From: Clostridium sp. M62/1
GTDB lineage: Bacteria; Bacillota; Clostridia; Lachnospirales; Lachnospiraceae
Assembly: GCF_020736365.1 (NCBI RefSeq)
Contig: NZ_CP085988.1
Coordinates: 174,501 to 238,500 of the forward strand
DNA length: 64,000 nt
Reading direction: 5' to 3'
Shown: one piece after another, positions 8,541 to 15,983 of the stretch
Position numbering within the stretch: the stretch's first letter is position 1
Layout of the letters: the number at the start of each line of letters is the position of its first letter
Notes under the pieces: model-generated
The model's input: only the letters and a program-made list of their open reading frames with translations
Told to the model about the DNA's origin: nothing
Databases searched by the model: none
Translations under genes and position numbers: made by a program

Positions 8541-9296
8541 ATGGAACAGGCATACTGCACCGCAGTTTTCTGGCGCGGCGGAGAAAAGATTGATCTGAAT
8601 GGACTAAAACCAGATGCGGTACGGTGTCTGTCTGTGACGGGAGAGCGGAAGGTGAATCTGTCCTTCCTGCGAGATTATCCCAATCTGGAGGAACTGACCC
8701 TAATGGAAAAATGTGAGGGTGTAGAAGTTCTCTCCGAGCTAAAGCAGCTTCATACACTGTCCCTATGGCTGTCGGCCCCTGTTTCCTGGGACAATGTTTC
8801 TCTCCCCGGCCTGCGTGTTCTCCACCTGCGTGGGGAAAAGAATGGCGACATCACCCCGCTTCTCTCCAGCATTACCAATCTCCATTTGGAGGAAATGCGG
8901 AAAACGGAAGATCTCACCCCTTTCCTGACTCCGGCGACCCGGCTTCAGAAACTCTATCTCCAGTCACTACCAGCTGTGCAGAAACTACCGGCTCTGGATG
9001 GGCTTCCTTCCCTTTATGCCCTGAAACTCTATGAACTGCATAAACTCAGCGATTTGTCCGCCCTCTCTCACAGCCATTTGCGCTACTTTGCCGCCTCTCT
9101 GATCGGGGATAAACTCTCCGCCCAGGCGCTGGCAGATGCTGTGCTGGCAATTCCCGGTCTGGAGGCAGCCGCGCTCCAGCTGGTAGACCGCTCCGGGCGG
9201 CGCTATGGCAGTATCCAAAAAGCCTTTGCCGCCGCTGGGAAATCCGGATTGCTGCGGGAGGAAATTAGTGCTTTGACCACATGGCTGTCGCTGTAA
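8541..9296 (+). CDS. Leucine-rich-repeat-like protein
   Basis: A 251-residue protein with irregular LRR units through most of its length: LSFLRDYPNLEELTLMEKC, LSELKQLHTLSLWLS, LPGLRVLHLRGEK, ATRLQKLYLQSLP and LPSLYALKLYELH. The C-terminal 60 residues (ALADAVLAIPGLEAAALQLV and onward) cap the solenoid. ATG 8541 follows AAGGAGAGAAG. No signal peptide is present, so it should be cytoplasmic. LRR proteins are a known immunity class in polyimmunity loci; here the function is inferred from context. Confidence 0.82.
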   Translation: MEQAYCTAVFWRGGEKIDLNGLKPDAVRCLSVTGERKVNLSFLRDYPNLEELTLMEKCEGVEVLSELKQLHTLSLWLSAPVSWDNVSLPGLRVLHLRGEKNGDITPLLSSITNLHLEEMRKTEDLTPFLTPATRLQKLYLQSLPAVQKLPALDGLPSLYALKLYELHKLSDLSALSHSHLRYFAASLIGDKLSAQALADAVLAIPGLEAAALQLVDRSGRRYGSIQKAFAAAGKSGLLREEISALTTWLSL

Positions 9297-9320
9297 CCTG
9301 GGGGTTGGGGCAAGAATGAT

Positions 9321-9776
9321 ATGGAACAGTTTTTTGAACATTCCGATTTGGGATTGGGAGCACTGACCTTTCAGAAAGGACCAGGGACCATCCACTGCTG
9401 GACTGGAAGAATCGCAGACACAGAGATCCTGTTTTCCATTATTTTGAACACATCTGAACTTCAGTCGGCAAACCTGAATTTTATCCGTTCTGTGCTTCAA
9501 AACTGGCGGGAGTATCTTTCAAAAGCGGAGCATGAGATTCAGGCGCAGATTGGTAAAAGCCCTGAGAAGTTTGGATTGCAGCGCGCTCCATTCCCTGAAA
9601 CGGAGATTCCCGCCGAGCAGCCGCAATTTCTGTTTTATGATGAGACAGAATGGGGCCTGCACTTTGAGATTTGTACCCTTCCTGTGGGGGAGCCATTTGG
9701 ACTTATGGTTGAGTTTTCAGGGGATACGCCAACGGATGTATATGGCTTGTCGGAAGCGGAAGAAATAGAAGAATAA
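9321..9776 (+). CDS. Small acidic protein, DUF2262/DUF6985-like layout
   Basis: A 151-residue acidic protein. It opens MEQFFEHSDLGLGALTF, continues with a beta segment around a conserved-looking tryptophan (HCWTGRIADTEILFSI), then a helix NFIRSVLQNWREYLSKAE, and ends in an EAEEIEE tail. The order (short beta leader with W-x-G, helix, beta) is reminiscent of the DUF2262/DUF6985 immunity-associated families, but I cannot assign it firmly. The start ATG 9321 has only a weak upstream GGGG-rich site, 24 bases after the LRR gene. Confidence 0.7.
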   Translation: MEQFFEHSDLGLGALTFQKGPGTIHCWTGRIADTEILFSIILNTSELQSANLNFIRSVLQNWREYLSKAEHEIQAQIGKSPEKFGLQRAPFPETEIPAEQPQFLFYDETEWGLHFEICTLPVGEPFGLMVEFSGDTPTDVYGLSEAEEIEE

Positions 9777-9798
9777 ACGGAATAAGGGGGGGCAGTTG

Positions 9799-12231
9799 GT
9801 GTTGAACTTTGCAGAACAAATCGCAGACGCATTGGACATTTTGAAATTTGACGGAGCCGTACAGGACACTCTGGCGGAACTTCGAGGGAAATGGGGCGCA
9901 CAGGTCCCGGCGCTGCTGGATGAACGCTTTGATGCCGTTGGCGTTCAATATATGAAACTATCCCATGAAAAAGGGGCGGCGGCGTTGGGGCAGGAGCTGT
10001 CTGCCTTCGGCTGGGCACTGTATAACCTGGACGATGAGGACGAGTATCTGTTTGCCTTGATCCCAGAGGAAGAACGCAGCGAATGGGAACGCTACTGCAA
10101 AAGGCAGGGGCAATATTGTCACCTGATGAAACAGCAAGGACGAAAATGGGGCGACCATGCCAAGGAGCAGGACCCTGGAAAGCTAATGCCCTGCGAGGAA
10201 TACATACTTCAGGATGAGTACGATTATTTCTTCAACTCCCTGGCGGGTGATTTTGCGGCGGGCGAATGGAAAAACCAGGATGCAGAAGAATGGAAAAACG
10301 GCTGTGTGGCCGATCTGCGCCAGCGTCCGCCCCAGGTGACCCGCGCCCACAGCTTGCCGCACCTTGGGTGCCTCACTTATTCCGCAGAAAATGGACTCTA
10401 TGCCGCGTCCAGGGCCGCTGGCAGCGGGACTATTGGCCGAGCATTATTGAGCAAGAATCCAGCCACGCTTAACTGGGCCGAACCGTCCCCCATTGGATAT
10501 GACGGTCCACCCCAGACCCTGTGCTGGGCTGACCATTCCCTCTGGGTGGGTGATCCCACCAACGCTACACGGATTGAACTGACAGACCGGGGCACCTGTC
10601 AGGATGTGAAAAACTGGACTCTGCCGGAAGATGGATGGAGCACCAAATACCATTGCGGCATTACGACAGACGGTCTGGGCCGGGTCTACTTTTCCAACGA
10701 GTGGTACAAGGGGCAGATTTACCGCTGGGAAAACGGCAAGGTAACAAAACACACCTTCTCTCTGGATGGATACGACCATCTCTCCGAGGCCGTTCCCGTT
10801 CCCGGCACAGGCCGCATTACCATGATCCACGCAGTCAGTGGCAAGGGGCGGATGGAAGAATGCCTGCTGGAACTGGACATGGACACCGGGCGATGCCGCA
10901 TCGCCCCCCTGCCCGGAATGGGCGAGGGGCTGAAACTGCGCTGGTTTACCGGGGACTGGCTGCTGGTGCAGGGAAACGGCGAGATCCTCTCCGATGACTT
11001 TGCCCAGCTCATCAATAGGAACACCCGTGAAGTGCTGCGTATCCGTCCAGGAATGTTCGGCGGGGAGAAAATGCAGCACATTGGAATACTCACCGATGGC
11101 ACGGTGGTCATCGTCACCCGGCGGGATAGGGTTGGGCCGGTATTTCGTTATCCCATCGACTTCTGGGGCTTTCTGCGGACGGTAAACAAGCCCAAAAAGC
11201 TGGAATGGCAGGAGTACAAAGAAATGTACCCGAATCTGCCCATCTTCCTACCGCCCAAGGCCACAGAGCGAAAAATCATTCTCAAAAAAGACAGCCTGAC
11301 CATCCTGGGGTCGGTATTTACGCCGCCGTTTACCCTGTCGCAGCTGGCGGAAAAGTTGGGGCCTGCCCGCATTGTCCTGCAAAATGGAACACGGAAAAGC
11401 CCCATGACTGGCCGAGAGAGTCCCTATACCCAGGCACTTGCTTTGTGGGACGAGCTTGGACTCCAGGGCTGGTTAGATGAAGATGAGCAGACCATCAAAA
11501 CCCTTGGTGTCCGGGTAGCGGCACAGGGAGAGTATGCGGTTCGGCAGACATTTGACGGAACGGTTTGGATCGGGTCCAAGGACTACCGGGAGGCCAGTTG
11601 GAAGGATTTCGCCGGATTTGCCCATACCCTCAAATTAGGCGGCTTTACCGTTTATACCCGCTTGCCGGGTCCTGTTCCAGGGGAGCAGTCCGCGCAGAAA
11701 GCAAAGCTGGAGGCCCTCTCCGCCATGGTGCAGATCAGCTGGAAAGAGCCAGAGCAAAAGGCGGCGAAAGCGCAGAAATACAAGTTATCCAAGCCGACTG
11801 AACCAGTGCTCACCTTTACCAGCTTCAACTTCAAGCTGGCGGTCATGGAAGTCCTGATGTACGAGAAAGGCTTACTGGCTCCTAAACTGGATGCCCATGA
11901 GTTTGCCAGAGAGTATAGCCGACGCAAGATCGACATTGACGCGGAAGGGTATGAACCCATCCCAGAGATTCGGAAGTGGCTGGAACAATACCCTGTCCCG
12001 GAGCGGCTGGCCCCGGAGGTCACAGAAATCGAGATGGATGGCGGCAGCGAGATTTATACCCAGCTCTGTCCGTTCTGGGATGGCGAGGATGGAGCCTTTG
12101 ATCTTAATACCATTACTGAGGCGGAACTGCGCCAGTTCCCCAATCTCAAACATATTACCCTCATGTCCTCCAAGCCGGAACAGGTGCTGCCCGTTCTGGA
12201 ACGGTGCGGTATCAAGGTAGACTTGCTGTGA
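9799..12231 (+). CDS. Large protein: propeller-like middle, DUF7738-like and DUF6892-like C terminus
   Basis: About 810 residues. No ATG fits; GTG 9799 (alternatives TTG 9796 and TTG 9802) is best spaced from AAGGGGGGG. Residues 1-170 are helical and acidic. Residues 190-460 show repeated beta motifs (LTYSAENGLYAAS, LCWADHSLWVGDP, GRVYFSNEWYKGQIYRWENG, GTVVIVTRRDRVG) like an NHL/WD-type propeller. Residues 487-620 (KIILKKDSLTILGSVFTPPF, LSQLAEKLGPAR) resemble DUF7738. The end, from about 671 (FTSFNFKLAVMEVLMYEKGL, EGYEPIPEIRKWL), resembles DUF6892, which accompanies it in known proteins. Domain names are from memory. It overlaps nothing and ends 12 bases before the next start. Confidence 0.78.
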   Translation: MLNFAEQIADALDILKFDGAVQDTLAELRGKWGAQVPALLDERFDAVGVQYMKLSHEKGAAALGQELSAFGWALYNLDDEDEYLFALIPEEERSEWERYCKRQGQYCHLMKQQGRKWGDHAKEQDPGKLMPCEEYILQDEYDYFFNSLAGDFAAGEWKNQDAEEWKNGCVADLRQRPPQVTRAHSLPHLGCLTYSAENGLYAASRAAGSGTIGRALLSKNPATLNWAEPSPIGYDGPPQTLCWADHSLWVGDPTNATRIELTDRGTCQDVKNWTLPEDGWSTKYHCGITTDGLGRVYFSNEWYKGQIYRWENGKVTKHTFSLDGYDHLSEAVPVPGTGRITMIHAVSGKGRMEECLLELDMDTGRCRIAPLPGMGEGLKLRWFTGDWLLVQGNGEILSDDFAQLINRNTREVLRIRPGMFGGEKMQHIGILTDGTVVIVTRRDRVGPVFRYPIDFWGFLRTVNKPKKLEWQEYKEMYPNLPIFLPPKATERKIILKKDSLTILGSVFTPPFTLSQLAEKLGPARIVLQNGTRKSPMTGRESPYTQALALWDELGLQGWLDEDEQTIKTLGVRVAAQGEYAVRQTFDGTVWIGSKDYREASWKDFAGFAHTLKLGGFTVYTRLPGPVPGEQSAQKAKLEALSAMVQISWKEPEQKAAKAQKYKLSKPTEPVLTFTSFNFKLAVMEVLMYEKGLLAPKLDAHEFAREYSRRKIDIDAEGYEPIPEIRKWLEQYPVPERLAPEVTEIEMDGGSEIYTQLCPFWDGEDGAFDLNTITEAELRQFPNLKHITLMSSKPEQVLPVLERCGIKVDLL

Positions 12232-12242
12232 GGTGCGCTGCT

Positions 12243-13247
12243 ATGAACGAAAAACTATTTCGCCCACAATTTGATACCTTGAAACTGTCCGATAAGCTCT
12301 GGCTGATGCAGACGCTGGCGACTCGTTATCATTTGACATTCAAGGAACTATACGCCTTTTCCCGCTGGGGACAAAGCTGCACCACCGGCCTATTTGAAAA
12401 AGGTGGCCGGGAGTTTGTCTTTGTCCCGGGCGATACCGTGATTCTTGGCTGGGAGAGTTTTGTCCAAGGAATGGACAAGGCCAACCAAGAGGAACTGGCG
12501 GATATTTTTGCGGAAATCGAATATGAGGGCTCTGCGGAGGAATTTCTCAGGCAGGGCATGACCCCAGTACGCCAGGTGACCATCGCCCCCATGTTCGTGG
12601 GCAGAAAACTGGAGGAAATTGGCTGGGAAAGCGTACCCATGAACGATCCACGCATCACCGCCCACCCCGACTGGCTGGAGAACTTGCAGAAGTGGGCGGG
12701 CCAGAACAGCCAGAGCTTTGAAATACACGAAACTGTCCGCTTTGAACGCAATGGTGATAGCTGGCGAGCGTGGCTGTGCCATCCAATGACCTACCCGGAA
12801 TTTCAGCGGTCCCTGTTGTGGGAGCTGGCAGCCAGCCTTCCCACGCCGGATGAGTGGGCCTATCTGTGCGGGGGCGGATGCCGCACCCTGTTTCCCTGGG
12901 GGGATGGACTGGACCACAAGATGAAACTGCACCACTTTGAAAACGGGGAAGATCAGGGTAAGCCATACGACATGGAGCAGCCCAACTTCTTTGGCCTGTC
13001 TATCGCCTACGACCCCTATAAGCGGGAGTTGGTAGACGGGAAAACATTGACCACCTGCGGCGGCGACGGCGGCTGCAATGTCTGCGGTGGCATGGGTCCT
13101 TTGCTTGGATATTTACCCTGTTCCCCTCACTGTAAACCGGAGGTTCGGGAGGATAATGAGATTCACAATGACTATGACTTTTTCCGTCCTGTTATCCGGG
13201 TGCAGACATCCGGGTGGAGAATAGTATCACCCGAAAATGAGAGGTGA
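12243..13247 (+). CDS. FGE/sulfatase-modifying-factor-like protein with a Cys cluster
   Basis: A 334-residue protein starting MNEKLFRPQF at ATG 12243 behind GAGGTG. Residues 195-235 carry the formylglycine-generating-enzyme (FGE-sulfatase, SUMF1 fold) signature LPTPDEWAYLCGGGCRTLFP followed by WGDGL, and FFGLSIAYDPYKREL matches the later part of that fold. The usual C-terminal RGGSW catalytic core is not seen. Instead there is TCGGDGGCNVCGGMG and CSPHC, a cysteine cluster that could bind metal. It is therefore probably a C-type-lectin/FGE-fold binding protein rather than an oxidase. The stop is within a few bases of the next gene. Confidence 0.75.
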   Translation: MNEKLFRPQFDTLKLSDKLWLMQTLATRYHLTFKELYAFSRWGQSCTTGLFEKGGREFVFVPGDTVILGWESFVQGMDKANQEELADIFAEIEYEGSAEEFLRQGMTPVRQVTIAPMFVGRKLEEIGWESVPMNDPRITAHPDWLENLQKWAGQNSQSFEIHETVRFERNGDSWRAWLCHPMTYPEFQRSLLWELAASLPTPDEWAYLCGGGCRTLFPWGDGLDHKMKLHHFENGEDQGKPYDMEQPNFFGLSIAYDPYKRELVDGKTLTTCGGDGGCNVCGGMGPLLGYLPCSPHCKPEVREDNEIHNDYDFFRPVIRVQTSGWRIVSPENER

Positions 13248-13252
13248 TATTG

Positions 13253-13990
13253 ATGAAAAGCCGATTGGAGCAATTATTGGACGAGCTATTAAGACAAATT
13301 GATATACCTGCGATGGAGCAAGCCATGTCCAAGCAGTATAAGAGCCAGATCCGCAGACGCTGGGAACTTCCGGCAGACTATTGGATGCTGTTGGAGCGCT
13401 GCTGTGGACTGCGAACCGTGTGGAGCAATGATACCTATGAGGCCCTGGAACTGTGGGGACTGGATACCCTTGTGAAGGGCCAGGAGGGATACGCCTATAA
13501 TCCTGTGGAACAAAAGGTAATTAAAGATTGGGACGAGCATCTTGTGGTGATTGCGTCTGATGCTGGTGATCCATACTGCCTGGACCTGCGACGGAACGAT
13601 ACAGCCGTGTTCTGGGCAGAACATGGCGCCGGAACTTGGGACTTTCAGCCTGCCTTTGATTGTTTGGAAGATTTTCTCGAAAGCGTTTTGGATGTACCCA
13701 AAACGCAGGAATATGAAACAGCATATCCCTATCACTACATCCGCCTGATTGTAACCGGGATTTCCGACACCAAAAAGGCTCTGGTGTTTCTAAAACAGCA
13801 TTTTGGCGACAGCAGCTTTCAGCAGACAAAAGACAGGCTGAAAGAACTGCCGCTCTTGATCTATTCCGGTCTTGATACCGGAACCGCCCCGCTGGAAAAC
13901 TCTCTTGACCGCTGGGGATTGATGTACGAAAAGCAGCAGATTTCGTTGGAAAAGTTTCTGGAAGATCAAGCATATATCCGCAATCTGTAA
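13253..13990 (+). CDS. SUKH (SMI1/KNR4) family immunity protein
   Basis: A 245-residue protein. Residues 25-155 form a SUKH domain: LPADYWMLLERCCGL, the WGLDTL turn, LVVIASDAGDPYCLDLRRND and a tryptophan-rich end AGTWDFQPAFDCLEDFLESV. This is the canonical immunity fold in polymorphic toxin systems. The C-terminal 80 residues (VTGISDTKKALVFLKQHFGD to WGLMYEK) form a second small domain, faintly like the ribosomal L7/L12 C-terminal fold. ATG 13253 follows GAGAGGTGAT five bases after the preceding stop. Confidence 0.9.
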   Translation: MKSRLEQLLDELLRQIDIPAMEQAMSKQYKSQIRRRWELPADYWMLLERCCGLRTVWSNDTYEALELWGLDTLVKGQEGYAYNPVEQKVIKDWDEHLVVIASDAGDPYCLDLRRNDTAVFWAEHGAGTWDFQPAFDCLEDFLESVLDVPKTQEYETAYPYHYIRLIVTGISDTKKALVFLKQHFGDSSFQQTKDRLKELPLLIYSGLDTGTAPLENSLDRWGLMYEKQQISLEKFLEDQAYIRNL

Positions 13991-14092
13991 GGTCGAAGCT
14001 GCGTTGTGCAGGTGCGATTCATCGGCATTGGAGCCCGCTAAAGACAATCCAAATGAGCAAAGTACACAATGATGTGATTTTTGGAGGAAGTC

Positions 14093-14341
14093 ATGATCAA
14101 AGCAATTATGAAAATCCATACCACTTCTTCTTCGGTTACATTTGTATGTGGCGATGTTGCTATTATTGGAAACGGTGAGTTTCGGGCTTCATCAGGAAAA
14201 GTGGATGGCTTTATCCTGTATGCCGACACTTTACAGTATGAAAACGGGGCGAAGCTCTCACGGGATGAACAGGAAAATTTGAAGTGCCTGTATCAGCACT
14301 TTGTATTGAATCGTGAAGATTTCATAGACTGGGATATTTGA
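14093..14341 (+). CDS. Imm74-like small immunity protein
   Basis: An 82-residue protein, MIKAIMKIHTTSSSVTFVCG, ATG 14093 behind GGAGGAAG. The pattern (short beta strands, GDVAIIGNGEFRA, FILYADTLQYENGAKLSRDE, then a terminal helix) fits the Imm74 family as I know it: a beta-rich body with a conserved GEF and a terminal EE(K/R)xxI helix. It is preceded by a 100-base gap in which I see no gene or clear signal. Confidence 0.65.
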   Translation: MIKAIMKIHTTSSSVTFVCGDVAIIGNGEFRASSGKVDGFILYADTLQYENGAKLSRDEQENLKCLYQHFVLNREDFIDWDI

Positions 14342-14398
14342 AAAGAGATTTCCCCATGAAATGTTACCAGATTGAGCACAGGAGTAAGGAGGAAAGCT

Positions 14399-15358
14399 AT
14401 GGAATGGCCAAAACGGGCGCGGACAGCGGATTGGGAAAATGGTGTCCTGGCCTTAGATAGAGAGAAACAATTTGAAGTCCCGAAGCTGACCGCAGAGATC
14501 ATGGAGCGGTTGGCCGGTTACACCCTGGTGGGCTTCCATGTGAAAGGGTATCCGGTGACGGATGAACTGCTTGCCCCCTTTGCCGGGCATAAAAGTATGG
14601 TCAACTTCGGCGTGGAGAACGGCGCCCTCACCGACGCCTGTTTCCCCTTTTTTTCCGCCATGCCCAAGCTGCGCTATCTGCTGCTGACCGGGAATGCCGG
14701 GATCGACGGAAGCGGCTTGTCCGCCCTGCAAAGCTGTAAGCTGGATCTACTGGCCCTTGACCACACCAGGCTGGAGGATGCCGGTCTGCTTCGAGCAGCC
14801 TCCATCCCCAAACTCTCCCACATCTGGATCGACCACACTGCTGTTACTTATGATGGACTACTGGCTGTCGCCGGCAACAACTACATCCATCCGGTGGCCC
14901 ATGTGCAATTTACCAAGGAGCAGATGGAACACTTCTCCCAGCTCCAGCGGGAAAAGGCCAAAAAGCCCGTCCAGCTGGATGAGCAGGCAGCGTCGGAATG
15001 CCGCAATGTGTTGTCCGCTTTCTTTGCCGAAATGACAGAATGGGAGCAGTATATGGATCAGGTTGGGTTTGAAGATGCCGAGGCTGTGCCCCGCCTGCTG
15101 GCGATCTGGGAGAAGTATGTGAGCGAAAAGCCCCGTCCGGGCTATCTGCCTCTGGCCCTCTCATACAGCGCCCAGGGCACCTACAACGGGGAAGAATTCC
15201 TTGACGCGGAGCAGATCACTAAAAACAAGCTCTACATCTACACCAGAGAGAAAAATACCGGCTTTGACCGCCGCTTTCTCATGAAGCGCGTGGGCGAGGG
15301 TTGGATGATTGACGCAGTGCAGGAGCGGCTGAACGGCTGGCAGCGCGTGGGATTGTAA
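14399..15358 (+). CDS. LRR-like protein fused to an NTF2-like domain
   Basis: A 319-residue protein; ATG 14399 sits seven bases after AAGGAGG. Residues 25-180 are leucine-rich-repeat-like (MPKLRYLLLTGNAGIDGSGL, KLDLLALDHTRLEDAGLLRA, IPKLSHIWIDHTAVTYDGLL). Residues 205-319 look like an NTF2-fold domain (CRNVLSAFFAEMTEWEQYMD, KNKLYIYTREKN, RRFLMKRVGEGWMIDAVQER), a fold named among immunity proteins of polymorphic toxins. The fusion parallels the ankyrin+SUKH gene upstream: a repeat solenoid followed by a compact immunity-type domain. Confidence 0.78.
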   Translation: MEWPKRARTADWENGVLALDREKQFEVPKLTAEIMERLAGYTLVGFHVKGYPVTDELLAPFAGHKSMVNFGVENGALTDACFPFFSAMPKLRYLLLTGNAGIDGSGLSALQSCKLDLLALDHTRLEDAGLLRAASIPKLSHIWIDHTAVTYDGLLAVAGNNYIHPVAHVQFTKEQMEHFSQLQREKAKKPVQLDEQAASECRNVLSAFFAEMTEWEQYMDQVGFEDAEAVPRLLAIWEKYVSEKPRPGYLPLALSYSAQGTYNGEEFLDAEQITKNKLYIYTREKNTGFDRRFLMKRVGEGWMIDAVQERLNGWQRVGL

Positions 15359-15372
15359 GGGAGGCATAATGG

Positions 15373-15942
15373 ATGATATATAGGTTTACGGAAGTATTAA
15401 ACGATCTTGTTAATTATTTTCTCCTTGGTGACATTTTGTTGCTGGAGGACTGGAAGCAGGCAAATCATCTTTCAGATGATTTAGCGATGGAGTTTACCAC
15501 AAACGAAAGCGGCGACAGGATATTTGCCGAAGGAATTGTAATCCCAATGACCGGTATTGAAAACTATCCCTATACCATATTGTTCAATCTCTCTGGTGAT
15601 AGACCGGAGCTGTGCAAAGAAAGAAACCGATTGCAGCTTAGAAAAAGTGGCTATTCCCTCAAAGTAGATCATAATATGCTGATGCTTTTTACATGGCCAA
15701 TATTGGAACAGTTTACGCCTGAAAAGGTGAAAGATCTGATTTCTTACTATAGAGTGCATAAGAAGCCGATGATTGAGCTTGCAAATGGCTGGTATCATAT
15801 CGAGATTTTGGGTGGAGAAACCTTGCAGGACGGGGACTATGAACCTACATTTGAGTTTGTGATACAACCAGCCACAAATGAAGAAGCCACCATAAATGCA
15901 GATATGAATTTTAGCTTTGAAATTACAAGCTCTGCTTATTAG
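15373..15942 (+). CDS. Unrecognised 189-residue array protein
   Basis: Starts MIYRFTEVLNDLVNYFLLGD at ATG 15373. An overlapping ATG at 15369 stops after four codons. The ribosome site is GGGAGG. The protein is soluble and mixed alpha/beta: ENYPYTILFNLSGD, then a helix QFTPEKVKDLISYYRVHKKP, then a beta-rich end (GWYHIEILGG, FEFVIQPATNEEATINADMN). I recognise no family. Its base composition is slightly more AT-rich than the neighbours. An immunity role is suggested by position only. Confidence 0.68.
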   Translation: MIYRFTEVLNDLVNYFLLGDILLLEDWKQANHLSDDLAMEFTTNESGDRIFAEGIVIPMTGIENYPYTILFNLSGDRPELCKERNRLQLRKSGYSLKVDHNMLMLFTWPILEQFTPEKVKDLISYYRVHKKPMIELANGWYHIEILGGETLQDGDYEPTFEFVIQPATNEEATINADMNFSFEITSSAY

Positions 15943-15983
15943 TGAAACCTATCCCTACCGAAGATGGAAAAGGAGATCATGAT

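Noticed and set aside
13730..13990. Ribosomal L7/L12-like domain in the SUKH protein
   Set aside because: Only a faint resemblance of helix spacing; not strong enough to report as a domain.
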